From Flavihumibacter profundi (GTDB lineage Bacteria; Bacteroidota; Bacteroidia; Chitinophagales; Chitinophagaceae), in assembly GCF_020076305.1 (NCBI RefSeq), contig NZ_JAIQXE010000001.1, forward strand, positions 1,116,001 to 1,180,000: a DNA stretch of 64,000 nt, given 5' to 3'. A program made the position numbers and the translations under genes. Below are positions 16,622 through 25,532 of this stretch, piece by piece (position 1 is the stretch's first letter; each line of letters starts with the position of its first letter). Below the pieces are notes generated by a model, which was given only the letters and a program-made list of their open reading frames with translations, was not told where the DNA came from and searched no databases.

Positions 16622-16650
16622 AAAAAGCCCCGCAAATCTCCGGGCTTTTT
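16622..16650 (+). terminator. Hairpin terminator after the JAB toxin-immunity pair
   Basis: The 9-bp stem aaaaagccc / gggcttttt has a loop of about 11 bases. The second arm itself forms the T run, so it can work in both directions. Confidence 0.7.
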
Positions 16651-16676
16651 TATGCGACAAATATTGAACAGTTTAT

Positions 16677-16901
16677 CTGTTAGGCACTGCGGGTTTAGTT
16701 TGTCTTGCAAGGCAATTAGAAAGGGCTGAAAGAATAGCAAAAGAAAATCCCAGAGTTAGTAGAATATTGAAAACTGCACAAGCTCAAAGGAAATTGGATA
16801 ACTATGTTGGAAAAAGAGCTGCTGCAGCTGGCGTATCTTCTTCAGAGGTTGCTTCTAAAACTATAAAGGAAATTGTAAAGGAAAATGATGTTAAAAAATG
16901 A
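16677..16901 (+). pseudogene. Orphan toxin C-terminal fragment
   Basis: An open frame without a credible start reads LLGTAGLVCLARQLERAERI, ENPRVSRILKTAQAQRKLDN and GVSSSEVASKTIKEIVKEND and ends in TGA overlapping the next ATG (ATGA). It is a charged, mostly helical tail. The overlap with a downstream membrane protein is the same architecture as the intact toxin-immunity pairs here, so this looks like the last 74 residues of a toxin whose core and N-terminal part were deleted. The toxin family is not recognised. Confidence 0.6.
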
Positions 16902-17257
16902 AAGAGTCAATAAATTATTTTGGAAAAATCCTCAATTATATTTTTGATACGAAAAATCTATTTAATATTTTATTATATTTCTTGACATTTATTGTTGTAG
17001 GATTACTTTATGGAGTTATAGTAGGATTATTGTTGATTTTATTCGTAGTCTCATTTTTATTCATTTCAATTTCTATACTTAATATTTATTTTCACTTCCG
17101 AAAGACAGAAATAAGTTGGTGGGCCATAGTATTAAATCTTTTATTAATAATTATAATTACCCTCGTAAATTTTCAATTTATCAATAACATAGTTTTAGGA
17201 TTTATAGGATTTTTAAGTTTGGCAATTTTAATATTGGGATTGAGTTCCAAACAATAA
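16898..17257 (+). CDS. Membrane immunity protein, partner of the toxin fragment
   Basis: A 119-residue protein rich in Ile, Leu and Phe with about four membrane segments (NILLYFLTFIVVGLLYGVIV, LLLILFVVSFLFISISIL, WWAIVLNLLLIIIITLV, IVLGFIGFLSLAILILGL). The ATG overlaps the stop of the toxin fragment. It is intact although the toxin is lost. Very AT-rich. No family recognised; the immunity role is inferred from the ATGA coupling. Confidence 0.6.
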   Translation: MKESINYFGKILNYIFDTKNLFNILLYFLTFIVVGLLYGVIVGLLLILFVVSFLFISISILNIYFHFRKTEISWWAIVLNLLLIIIITLVNFQFINNIVLGFIGFLSLAILILGLSSKQ

Positions 17258-17276
17258 ATAGCCTTAAGGTGGCATA

Positions 17277-17362
17277 AGTTATTTGCCAAAATGCGTTATT
17301 TTTAAATTGATTGGAGTTCTTTGAAAGGCAATCTATTTACTAGATGTGCTGGAAATCATTAC
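17277..17362 (+). repeat. Type A leader, diverged copy
   Basis: The leader contains ttatttgccaaaatgcgttatttttaaa, gagttctttgaaaggcaat and gtgctggaaatcattac. It matches 10245-10335 but lacks the recombinase tail; it follows directly on the membrane immunity gene. Confidence 0.65.
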
Positions 17363-18283
17363 TATCCGTTCGGGCTAACAATGGCGGGGATCAGTTCCAG
17401 AGCTGCAGGGAAGCCGGAGAATAAATACAAGTACAATGGCAAAGAACTTAATAACAAAGAGTTCAGTGATGGCGGGGGGCTGGACTGGTACGATTATGGG
17501 TTCAGGATGTATGATCATCAGATAGGAAGATGGTATACTGTTGATCCTCTTGCCGATAGGATGCGCAGATGGTCTCCGTATAATTATTCCTTTAATAATC
17601 CGTTACGATTTATAGATCCGGATGGAATGGGGCCAACAGATGTTATTATAAATGGACCTGAGAAGGAAAAAGCATTTTCAGAGCTACAAAAGTCTGTAAG
17701 CGGTCAATTAAATTTATCAATGAATGCAGATGGTAAAGTAAGTTATACAACCTTTGAGGGTGCTACACCAAATGCAGATGCTAAGCAATTGACGACTGCA
17801 ATTGACGATAAATCAATTACGATTAATGTTAATGCTACTAATGCAGTTAAAAATTCGGCAGGCGAAGTAGTTGTAGGTGGAGCATTTCTGGGAAATACAG
17901 TTACGCCAGCACCGTCCAAAGATGGTGTCGCTACAGTTGAAGCTAACCAACAAGTAAACCCTTCACAACTTAAAGCACAAAGTGATTATTATGGAAAGCC
18001 AGGGGCGGATATACTGCATGAGGTAACAGAGGCTTACCAAGGTGCTAAAATGTCACAAACTTCTGGAGTTTCATCACCAATAGCAGGTCAACCTGGAAGT
18101 GTTTATGAAGCAGCACACAGCCGTGCTTCGCCACAATCGGGAGAGCAATATTTTGATACGCAGGATGCAAAAGGAAAAAGTGTTGGAAAGCAGGTTCCGG
18201 GCGGAAAACTTGTTTACTTTGTTGATAATGGTGTTAAAGCACCTTTAATACTTTTCACTTTTCCTATTCCAAAGAAAAAATAA
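17321..18283 (+). CDS. Orphan RHS tip with HEVTE-motif toxin domain
   Basis: A 320-residue protein: leader [13 protein letters not shown], core from [10 protein letters not shown] to FIDPDGMGP (about residue 107), a serine/threonine-rich middle ([20 protein letters not shown]), then [15 protein letters not shown] with H233, E234 and E237, followed by [10 protein letters not shown] with H266, and a basic tail FPIPKKK. HExxE with a distal His could bind metal, suggesting a metallopeptidase-like toxin; the canonical HExxH is absent, so this stays tentative. TTG start in the type A leader. A secreted immunity protein follows 6 bases downstream. Confidence 0.7.
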   Translation: MKGNLFTRCAGNHYYPFGLTMAGISSRAAGKPENKYKYNGKELNNKEFSDGGGLDWYDYGFRMYDHQIGRWYTVDPLADRMRRWSPYNYSFNNPLRFIDPDGMGPTDVIINGPEKEKAFSELQKSVSGQLNLSMNADGKVSYTTFEGATPNADAKQLTTAIDDKSITINVNATNAVKNSAGEVVVGGAFLGNTVTPAPSKDGVATVEANQQVNPSQLKAQSDYYGKPGADILHEVTEAYQGAKMSQTSGVSSPIAGQPGSVYEAAHSRASPQSGEQYFDTQDAKGKSVGKQVPGGKLVYFVDNGVKAPLILFTFPIPKKK

Positions 18284-18289
18284 TCACTA

Positions 18290-18745
18290 ATGAAAATTCT
18301 GTTTTTTTTCTTCGCAATATATTTTTTATTTGCTCAGAATGACATAGCACAATCAAGAGAAAAGCAGGATAGTATAGTTGTATCCAGTAGAAATATAGAT
18401 ACTGGATACAAGTTTGAAATTTGGAACATTGACTCTGTCCAATCGGTATACCTTATTTATGCTAAACGAAACGATTCGATTATAAAGATTGTTTCAAAAA
18501 AGGAAATATTTAATGATTGCAAGACTATTTTAAAGGGACAATTTTATGATTTGAAAGTAGAATCTCTTCTTAAACATACTTCCAGCAAACGGCATATCGG
18601 AGGCGTAAAATACAATGACATTATTGTAAAATTGGAAGGTGGGGAAGTGATATGGGACTTGTTTATATGTGAAGATTTTAAAGGTCTCTGCTATACCCCA
18701 TCAACTTTAGCTACATGTAAAAAAAAGAAGAAAAAAAAAGCCTGA
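18290..18745 (+). CDS. Secreted immunity protein for the HEVTE tip
   Basis: A 151-residue protein with a signal peptide (ILFFFFAIYFLFAQNDIAQS, likely cut near residue 19-21) and a mature domain with two motif-like stretches (GYKFEIWNIDSVQSVYLIYA, GGVKYNDIIVKLEGGEVIWD). It ends in a poly-lysine run (CKKKKKKKA) encoded by an A-rich tract. No family recognised. Position 6 bases after the tip and the terminator that follows make it the immunity partner, acting in the periplasm. Confidence 0.7.
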   Translation: MKILFFFFAIYFLFAQNDIAQSREKQDSIVVSSRNIDTGYKFEIWNIDSVQSVYLIYAKRNDSIIKIVSKKEIFNDCKTILKGQFYDLKVESLLKHTSSKRHIGGVKYNDIIVKLEGGEVIWDLFICEDFKGLCYTPSTLATCKKKKKKKA

Positions 18746-18764
18746 GTCTTTCAGCAACTTAAAC

Positions 18765-18807
18765 AGAGGCCGTCTAAAAAAATCTGAAGCGGCCTCTTTT
18801 CTTTTTT
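18765..18807 (+). terminator. Hairpin terminator at the end of the RHS island
   Basis: The stem agaggccg / cggcctct (18765-18772 and 18790-18797) is followed by ttttctttttt. It lies 20 bases after the last immunity gene. Confidence 0.75.
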
Positions 18808-19217
18808 GGGTTTAAGGGTTACTGGCCTGCCAAATCTCGGGCATAAGAAAGTTTACAATTACCATTATGACCAGTTATAATTAGTAGTGCTGTATGTGTT
18901 CAATGGGTTATGTCCAACTGCCAGCACTTTACGGCAGCGATATCAACGGAATACCGGGTGCTGGTTTGTTATGGCCCGATTGGCAATAAATAAATTATCA
19001 AATATAATTTTGAGTTTACTAGATAACTGTGTCGATAATACATCTGAAATAAAAATGAAATCCGAAGCTTCCGGTGTCTTTGGTTGTCTGATCAAGTTTT
19101 ATTGAGGTGGAAAGGTATCTCATATTTGGCCTCCTTCTTTGTAAAAGAAAACCAGTTAGAAAAATTCAGGGACGTTAACAAGGAGATAATGTTCAGCATT
19201 ATGTTTAAGTAATCGAC
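18808..19217. other. Non-coding gap right of the RHS island
   Basis: I see no supported gene. A 72-codon plus-strand frame (18887-19105) lacks recognisable motifs. The stretch marks the transition from the RHS island to ordinary sequence. Confidence 0.5.
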
Positions 19218-19571
19218 CTAGCTAATTGTTGGTTTATTTAAGTCGAATTCAAATTCGATTTCATATTGGATAAAAAATGTACTTCTTACGGAAGCCAGCG
19301 TAGTGAAAATTTGTTTTTCTTTTTCGAAAACCACTTCCAGGAAATACTCCGATCGAGCCATTGAGTTATCCATCGTTGTAAATTTTTCCCATAATCCATG
19401 TTGGGGTTCACGTAAAATAAATGTTTTAGAGGTCTTTTTGAAGGAGATTAACCTACATCCTTTTTTCGCTAATTTTTGTCGAATGATAGTATTGATTTTT
19501 TTTGTAGCGTACAAATAGGAAGTGATAGATAAGAGAATAAACAGGACAGGTATTAATATAAAAATAGCCAT
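19218..19571 (-). CDS. Small membrane-anchored protein of unknown function
   Basis: A 117-residue protein with one N-terminal membrane helix (IFILIPVLFILLSITSYLYA) and a soluble remainder with possible beta structure (SEYFLEVVFEKEKQIFTTL, FIQYEIEFEFDLNKPTI). It lies 20 bases downstream of the XRE regulator and on the same strand, so they are probably cotranscribed. I do not recognise the family. Confidence 0.6.
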   Translation of the reverse strand: MAIFILIPVLFILLSITSYLYATKKINTIIRQKLAKKGCRLISFKKTSKTFILREPQHGLWEKFTTMDNSMARSEYFLEVVFEKEKQIFTTLASVRSTFFIQYEIEFEFDLNKPTIS

Positions 19572-19591
19572 AGAATTTTTGAGTATTTATT

Positions 19592-19948
19592 TTAAGATGC
19601 CAATTTTTTTTGCAGATCGGCTTTGAAAATAAATGCATCCAGAAACTCTTTGACGAGTTTCTTCTTTTCTGCTGGCAGTTTTTCAATTTTCCGGAACTGC
19701 GAGAGCAGTTCTTCGTCGCTAATGGCTTCAGCAGATTTGTCCTGAAGGGTGCCATTGAGTAAATAATCCGGAGATACTTCCAGGGCTTTTGATATTCTGT
19801 TTAAAATATCTGAGGCCGGAGTGGCTTCCCCACGTTCGTACTTCCCTACATTGGTGAAATGCACTTTTACCAGCTTGGCCAGGTCTTGCTGTGAAATCCT
19901 CTTACTTTTTCTGGCCAGTAACAGCATGTCGGATAGTTCCTGCTTCAT
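19592..19948 (-). CDS. XRE-family helix-turn-helix regulator
   Basis: A 118-residue protein from MKQELSDMLLLARKSKR. Residues 5-62 form a Cro/C1-type HTH (ISQQDLAKLVKVHFTNVGKY ... ASDILNRISKALEVSPDYLL), and the C-terminal half is a charged helical tail (EELLSQFRKIEKLPAEKKKL). An upstream ATG at 19960 gives four more residues, but a possible -7 element at 19972-19979 favours 19948. Such proteins are often phage- or stress-linked repressors; here it stands next to the island and controls an unknown membrane protein gene. Confidence 0.85.
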   Translation of the reverse strand: MKQELSDMLLLARKSKRISQQDLAKLVKVHFTNVGKYERGEATPASDILNRISKALEVSPDYLLNGTLQDKSAEAISDEELLSQFRKIEKLPAEKKKLVKEFLDAFIFKADLQKKLAS

Positions 19949-19971
19949 AGTTAAAAGCATTATTGATACTT

Positions 19972-19979
19972 CAAAAGTA
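19972..19979 (-). promoter_or_regulatory. Possible Bacteroidota -7 box upstream of the XRE gene
   Basis: On the minus strand the sequence is TACTTTTG, matching the TAnnTTTG -7 consensus. No good -33 TTTG is found at the expected 19-21-base distance, so support is partial. Confidence 0.3.
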
Positions 19980-20113
19980 GCAAATAGGGTATGGTTATTC
20001 ATTTATTGGATATTTTCATCAGGGATAATTTTGCTTTGGACAGAGATGGCAAAAGATTATAACCAACTTCCTCCTCCAGGAGCTGGAATTTGACCTTTAT
20101 CTCGCTGAAATCC

Positions 20114-20157
20114 CGGCTTCATCCTAGCTTGATCCTAGCTTCATCCTAGCTTCATCC
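20114..20157 (+). repeat. 11-bp tandem repeat, four units
   Basis: The units are cggcttcatcc, tagcttgatcc, tagcttcatcc and tagcttcatcc. The repeat is short and non-coding; function unknown. Confidence 0.8.
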
Positions 20158-20799
20158 ACTTCCAGGTTCTGTGTCAACGCCTTCCGGCTTTCCGGATTTG
20201 CCCGATTTCATCATCAATTTTCCTAACCTAAGAAAACCATGCACAATGGCCAGAACAATCAAGAACGGCTTTTCAATGAAATTTCGATTGGTTTTTACCA
20301 TCTGGATTAGTTTTCATGTTAGGAATTGGCTTAAAAAATCAGCAACCGGGTATCCGGAAAAAAACGGAGATAAAAGACCATTTGATGACACAGCACTTGT
20401 CGTTGGCGCAGGTATAGCGTTGCAGTTGGCGCAGTTTTGGCTAGGTTTTTTAGCACTTTTCAGGCAGTTTCTACTAGGTTTTGCGTAGGTCTGGAGGCTT
20501 ATTGCGGCGCTTTGTTATCAGTTTTTAGGCAAATTCACGGCACTATCCCGGCTCTTTCCCTATGGTTACCCTGCTGAATGGATCGTTCCCTATTTGCGGT
20601 GTTGAAGAATACCTCATATTAATTCTGTGCTGGGTGCTTTTTTCTTTCAATAGTACGTAGTTATTTTTCATAAAAAATTTTGCTATAATTATACCTCCCC
20701 GAAAATTAGCCACCAAGTTTTTTTAACAATCTGGCAAAATATGGTAATAATCTGCATTGATCAGGTAATAATCTCCATTTCACTACCCCCAAAAAACAA

Positions 20800-20822
20800 A
20801 GCGGCTTTAAAAAAAAGCCGCT
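20800..20822. terminator. 9-bp-stem hairpin, possible terminator
   Basis: The arms agcggcttt and aaagccgct surround 5 A residues. It may end transcription from either side; no adjacent gene is close enough to assign it. Confidence 0.45.
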
Positions 20823-21029
20823 GCAGCAATCGGAAAATCGCTCCCGGATTTTCCTTTTTCGCTCCCGTTTTTTCTCTTTTGGAAATTTTGTAACTATCAT
20901 GCACCGCCTCAATCAATGCTAAATAAAGTTCCTGGCTGTTGGGACTGTAAATTGGTTGCAGCGGAAGATTTCATCAATCCACCGGATATGCCTAAGCGTA
21001 AACCAGGCCCAAAGCTGAAGCTGCTATTG

Positions 21030-21587
21030 CTAAAAAGCCCTTACCGCCCGCACAGCATTTGCATAGGCTTCTGAATTGCTGACCCGTTGCTGCCCATCAC
21101 CAAAGCCCTGGATCCAGACACTGTTTGTTTTGTATTCTGTGGAACTCCAGTAACTCCCGTATGTAAAACCGCCTACCCGCTTTTTTTGCTGGTAGAGTAA
21201 ATTGAGTTCAAATTTAGACGGTAAAAACCAGTCGTCATAGGTAATACCGCCTTGCTTTACCGAATAATCGGCACAGGACCTTGCTGCAAAATTCCCCTTT
21301 TCATCATCAGGCAGCAGCTTGCTGACGATGGCTTCGGTGTTCTTTGCACCTGCCCCCAATCCATCTGCTGGCGTGCCAGCCAGCCTCGTCAAGCCATTGT
21401 ACCAGGTTATACCCTGATTTTGGTCCGCTGTCGCGGCTATCAGTCCATGTTGGCCCTTATCATCTACATAAAATACTATGCCCCCGCCATAGTGCTCCCC
21501 AATATAGTGGCCACTGTTGGAAATGACTGGTGCATGGATTGTTACGACGGGTAACAAAAGGTATAAAAGAAATTGGATGGGTTTCAT
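21030..21587 (-). CDS. Secreted DUF1566/Lcl-type domain protein
   Basis: A 185-residue protein with a signal peptide (FLLYLLLPVVTIHA) and a DUF1566/Lcl-like domain: YGGGIVFYVDDKGQHGLIAA, ITWYN, YDDWFLPSKFELNLLYQQ, GSYWSSTEY and the end VRAVRAF. This FLPS..EL..L, YWSSTE, VR.VR pattern is diagnostic for the family, which is common in extracellular Bacteroidota proteins, though its biochemical role is unknown. It is monocistronic and divergent from the oxidoreductase at 21699. Confidence 0.85.
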   Translation of the reverse strand: MKPIQFLLYLLLPVVTIHAPVISNSGHYIGEHYGGGIVFYVDDKGQHGLIAATADQNQGITWYNGLTRLAGTPADGLGAGAKNTEAIVSKLLPDDEKGNFAARSCADYSVKQGGITYDDWFLPSKFELNLLYQQKKRVGGFTYGSYWSSTEYKTNSVWIQGFGDGQQRVSNSEAYANAVRAVRAF

Positions 21588-21698
21588 TTTTAAAGGGGTG
21601 TTCCTTTTCTGAATATAGTCAAATTTCTAACTGGTTTGCCGGAATACAAAACATGTATCGTAAATTAACCATCAACAGGGAAGTTAACCTCAACTATT

Positions 21699-23201
21699 AT
21701 GAAGAAAAAACTGATCAATCGCGGTGATTTCATTAAGAAAACCGCACTGGCAACTGCCGGGTTCTATATTCTTCCGCGTTTTGTCCTGGGCGGGAAAGGC
21801 TTTGTTGCGCCCAGCGACAAATTATACATTGCTGCAGTGGGCTGCGGCGGCGAAGGCGTGAATGATATCCGCCATTTTGCCACTGCTCCCAAAAAAAATG
21901 CAGAGATCGCTTTCCTCTGTGATGTTGACGACCGGGAAGCTGCTGACCGCCGCAAGGAATTCCCAAGGGCTAAATATTATAACGACTGGCGCGAAATGTA
22001 TGATAAAGAACACAAGCATTTCGACGCGGTTACGGTGGCCATCCCTGATCATAACCATGCGGTTGTTGGCCTCGGTGCCATGCAGCTGAACAAACATTTA
22101 TACCTCCAGAAACCCCTCACCCATGATATTTATGAAGCACGCATTTTAACCCAGGCGGCTAAAAAATACCAGGTGGTTACCCAAATGGGCGACCAGGGCG
22201 CTTCCAGCGATGGTATGCGTACCATGCGGGAATGGTTTGAAGCGGGACTTATCGGCGATATTGAAAAGGTTTTTTGCTGGACGGACAGGCCGGTATGGCC
22301 CCAGGGAATACCCTGGCCTAAAACGAAACCACCGGTTCCTAAAGGGCTTCACTGGGACCTTTTCCTGGGTACCGCCAAACAGGTTAATTACATTGACAAC
22401 CTCACTCCTTTTAACTGGCGGGGCTGGTGGCAGTTTGGCACAGGTGCCCTGGGCGATATGGGCTGTCATATCATCGGGCCTCCATTCAGGCTGCTCGGCC
22501 TGGGCTACCCTACCGAAATTTCCGGCAGCGCCAGCACGGTCTACAGCGGCATTTTTACAGAAGGCGTTTATCCCGATAGCGGTCCCGTTTCCAGCTCACT
22601 GAAATTTTCCTTCAAACAGCAGAATGGGAAGGACCTCGACCTGTATTGGATGGACGGCGGCATAACCCCCGAACGCATTAAGGAACTGGATCCTGATGAA
22701 AATTTTAATGTGGCATTGGGCGACTGGCCTAATGAACATGACTTTGAAGGAGGCACTTTGTTTATTGGCACCAAGGGAAAAGTTTCCTGCGGCTGGGGCG
22801 GTAATAATCCGAGGCTGCTGCCGCTTTCATTGAATAGCAGCGTAAACATTCCAGCAAAATATCCGCGCGTCTTTGGCGGCATGGACGGCCACTGGTGGCA
22901 ATGGATTGATGCCAGCATTGCCGGTTATGGCAAACTGGAAGTGGACTCCCCTTTTGTGGGTTATGCCGGTCCGCTTACTGAAACAGTTTTGCTCGGCAAC
23001 CTCTTGCTGCGCAGTTTCAACATCCGTGAAAAAATACAAAAAAACGATCCCGTTTATGGAAACGCCGAAGGATATAAATTCAGCGGAAGGTATAAGGCGC
23101 TTAAATGGGACGGCGAGAACATGCGGGTCACCAATTTTGATCCGGCTAACCAGTTCATCAAACGCGAATACAGGCAGGGCTGGGGTACCCTTGCGCTTTA
23201 A
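21699..23201 (+). CDS. Exported Gfo/Idh/MocA-family oxidoreductase
   Basis: A 500-residue protein with an N-terminal Tat/Sec-like leader (NRGDFIKKTALATAGFYILP; only one Arg of the usual twin pair). A Rossmann NAD(P) site follows (IAAVGCGGEGVNDI), then CDVDD, VAIPDHNHAVV and LYLQKPLTHD. The usual EKP motif reads QKP, keeping the Lys. The C-terminal part has the large sheet domain of secreted Bacteroidota members (GTGALGDMGCHIIGPPF). Likely an NAD(P)(H)-dependent sugar oxidoreductase. It heads the locus, 14 bases before the PQQ dehydrogenase, and the pair is probably cotranscribed. The substrate is not evident. Confidence 0.85.
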   Translation: MKKKLINRGDFIKKTALATAGFYILPRFVLGGKGFVAPSDKLYIAAVGCGGEGVNDIRHFATAPKKNAEIAFLCDVDDREAADRRKEFPRAKYYNDWREMYDKEHKHFDAVTVAIPDHNHAVVGLGAMQLNKHLYLQKPLTHDIYEARILTQAAKKYQVVTQMGDQGASSDGMRTMREWFEAGLIGDIEKVFCWTDRPVWPQGIPWPKTKPPVPKGLHWDLFLGTAKQVNYIDNLTPFNWRGWWQFGTGALGDMGCHIIGPPFRLLGLGYPTEISGSASTVYSGIFTEGVYPDSGPVSSSLKFSFKQQNGKDLDLYWMDGGITPERIKELDPDENFNVALGDWPNEHDFEGGTLFIGTKGKVSCGWGGNNPRLLPLSLNSSVNIPAKYPRVFGGMDGHWWQWIDASIAGYGKLEVDSPFVGYAGPLTETVLLGNLLLRSFNIREKIQKNDPVYGNAEGYKFSGRYKALKWDGENMRVTNFDPANQFIKREYRQGWGTLAL

Positions 23202-23215
23202 ATTAACCAACCTAC

Positions 23216-25384
23216 ATGCTATATAAAAAATACCAGCAGGTTATTGCCGCTCTTTTGCTGAGCTGTGTTTATGCCTGCCATCCTGCTGAGGACAATCAGC
23301 GTTTCAGCGAATGGCGGGTTGCAGGGGGCACCAACGAGTCGATCCACTATTCAACGCTAACGGAGATCGATACCGGAAATGTACAGCAATTGCAGCCGGC
23401 CTGGACCTATCATTCCGAAAATGGGGACAGTACAAGATTTGGCACTATCGAAACCAATCCTATTATTATTGGAAATACCTTATACGGGGTTTCACCGAAA
23501 ATGAAACTATTCGCCCTTGATGCAGCTACCGGTAAGGAACAGTGGCATTTCGATCCGGCTGATTCCATTGCCAATAAAACCTGGCACCGGAAGAGTGTTA
23601 ATATGAACCGCGGTGTCGCTTATTGGGAAGAAGGAAATGACAGGCGTATAATCTATACTGTTGGTTCCGTCGCGTACGCGGTTAATGCCATTACCGGTAA
23701 GCTCATCCCCTCTTTTGGCAAGGATGGCGGTATTAACCTTAACCTTGGGCTTGACAGGAATGAATATGAAACCTTTGTTGCGCCTACTTCCCCGGTTACT
23801 GTTTATAAGGACCTGTTTTTCCTGAGCGGACTGGTTGGGGATGAAACCCCCGGGCATATCCGCGCATTCGATATAAAGACCGGGAAACAAAAATGGATCT
23901 TCCATACCATCCCCTATCCCGGTGAACCCGGTTTTGAAACCTGGGAAGACACAACCGCTTATAAATATTTAGGTTCCACAAATAGTTGGGCGGGATTTAG
24001 CCTGGATGTAAAAAGGGGAATCCTGTTCGCACCTACCGGCAATCCTACCAATGATTTTTATGGTGGCAACAGGCTCGGGCAAGGGCTCTACGGCAATTGC
24101 CTGGTTGCCCTGGACGCAGCCACCGGGAAATTACTATGGCATTTCCAGACGGTCCACCATGATGTATGGGATATGGATTTACCGGCTCCTCCGGCGCTTA
24201 TTACGGTGATGCACAATGGAAAATCAATCGATGCTGTTGCACAAACCACAAAGACAGGTTTTGTGTTTATGTTTGAAAGGGAAACCGGCAAACCGATTTT
24301 TCCCATAGAAGAAAGGCCTGTTGCTGCAATCAGTCCCCTGAAAGGGGAAAAGCTATGGCCCACGCAACCTATGCCTGTGCTGCCCAAACCATTCGTGCGG
24401 CAGGTGTTTACCGAAAACGAACTGAACCCGGTGCTGGGTGATTCTACCTACCAGGAGATAAAGGGCCGCTATAAAAATTATCGTTCGGGCAATATGTTTA
24501 CCCCGCCGTCTGTGGAAGGCACAGTTATTTTACCTGGCTATGATGGCGGTGGCGAATGGGGCGGACCGGCTGTGGATCCGGCAACGAATTTAATGTATGT
24601 AAATGCCAATGAAATGGCCTGGGTATTGAACATGGTTGTGAACAAACCGGACACGACAAAAATCCGCACCAATATAGAAGCAGGCAAAGCATTGTACACA
24701 CAGTATTGTATGGGCTGCCATGCACCGGACCGGTCGGGTGGCGGGGATTATCCGTCAATTATTGGCGCTGAAAAAAAATACAACGCGCTGCAATTACTTG
24801 AACTGCTTTCCACCGGCAGAAGGATGATGCCGGGCTTTAATAACCTGTCGAAAGAAGAAAAAAATGCGATAGCTTCTTTCATCCTGGATATCAAATCCGA
24901 ACAGGATAAAACCTATACCGGGTCAGTGCAGAATATCAAAAAGCCCATGGCTTCAGCCTATAATTTTACCGGGTACAATAAATTCCTCACCAAAGAAGGT
25001 TATCCAGCAATCAGTCCGCCCTGGGGCACCTTAAATGCAATCAATTTAAATACCGGTGACCTTGTATGGAAAATTCCCTTTGGTGAATTCAAGGAGTTAA
25101 AGGATAAGGGCATACCCACAACAGGCCGCGAAAATTATGGCGGTCCCCTGGTTACAGCCGGCGGTGTCCTTTTCATAGCGGCTACAGCCGATGGAAAATT
25201 CAGGGCCTTCAATAAACGGACAGGCGCCTTATTATGGGAAACGGATCTACCGGCACCTGGCATTGCAACACCTGCAGTTTATGAAGTGCAGGGAAAACAA
25301 TTTGTTGTCATTGCCTGCGGCGGTTCTAAATGGGGCGGCAAGTCCGGCGATTCCTATGTAGCCTTTGCTTTGCCCGGTAAATAA
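23216..25384 (+). CDS. PQQ-dependent sugar/alcohol dehydrogenase with cytochrome c domain
   Basis: A 722-residue lipoprotein (signal IAALLLSCVYAC, C21). Residues 30-470 and 590-722 form the quinoprotein beta-propeller (LDAATGKEQWHFDP, ALDAATGKLLWHFQTVHHDV, WDMDLPAPP, NLNTGDLVWKIPFG). Residues 485-565 hold a single haem c domain with C498, C501 and H502 (YCMGCHAP) and a distal Met in GRRMMPGF. Inserting the cytochrome between propeller blades is known in secreted PQQ glucose-type dehydrogenases. It oxidises an aldose or alcohol in the periplasm and passes electrons to the respiratory chain. With galactonate genes downstream, galactose oxidation to galactonolactone is a reasonable guess. Confidence 0.88.
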   Translation: MLYKKYQQVIAALLLSCVYACHPAEDNQRFSEWRVAGGTNESIHYSTLTEIDTGNVQQLQPAWTYHSENGDSTRFGTIETNPIIIGNTLYGVSPKMKLFALDAATGKEQWHFDPADSIANKTWHRKSVNMNRGVAYWEEGNDRRIIYTVGSVAYAVNAITGKLIPSFGKDGGINLNLGLDRNEYETFVAPTSPVTVYKDLFFLSGLVGDETPGHIRAFDIKTGKQKWIFHTIPYPGEPGFETWEDTTAYKYLGSTNSWAGFSLDVKRGILFAPTGNPTNDFYGGNRLGQGLYGNCLVALDAATGKLLWHFQTVHHDVWDMDLPAPPALITVMHNGKSIDAVAQTTKTGFVFMFERETGKPIFPIEERPVAAISPLKGEKLWPTQPMPVLPKPFVRQVFTENELNPVLGDSTYQEIKGRYKNYRSGNMFTPPSVEGTVILPGYDGGGEWGGPAVDPATNLMYVNANEMAWVLNMVVNKPDTTKIRTNIEAGKALYTQYCMGCHAPDRSGGGDYPSIIGAEKKYNALQLLELLSTGRRMMPGFNNLSKEEKNAIASFILDIKSEQDKTYTGSVQNIKKPMASAYNFTGYNKFLTKEGYPAISPPWGTLNAINLNTGDLVWKIPFGEFKELKDKGIPTTGRENYGGPLVTAGGVLFIAATADGKFRAFNKRTGALLWETDLPAPGIATPAVYEVQGKQFVVIACGGSKWGGKSGDSYVAFALPGK

Positions 25385-25532
25385 ATATCGCTGCGGTCCT
25401 TCTACCCTGCTGTTTTTTGCAGTTATCAAACTGGAAATAATAGCATTATCATTTGTCAATTTACCATCACTGGTATGGTACCAATATATTTAATTTTAGT
25501 TCAGTTGCAATCCAATTGCCATTGCATAAATC

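Larger units (their letters stand above)
19980..21029. other. About 1 kb without a supported gene
   Basis: Frames at 20171-20488 and 20706-20912 show no family motifs and odd composition. The stretch holds the tandem repeat at 20114-20157 and the hairpin at 20800-20822. The words MARTIKNGF near 20246 recall the start of DUF6266 proteins, but the match stops at once. The region may be decayed accessory DNA. Confidence 0.5.

Noticed and set aside
18887-19105. 72-codon frame after the RHS island
   Set aside because: No homology-like motifs and mixed composition; treated as non-coding.
20171-20488. 105-codon frame with MARTIKNGF
   Set aside because: Only nine residues recall the DUF6266 start; the remainder does not match, so no gene is called.
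20706-20912. 68-codon minus-strand frame
   Set aside because: It is built on a basic low-complexity stretch and crosses a hairpin; not a credible gene.
25440-25500. Promoter or operator before the aldo/keto reductase
   Set aside because: A TGGTA..TACCA palindrome and a TATATTTA word are present, but the -33/-7 spacing does not fit the Bacteroidota consensus.
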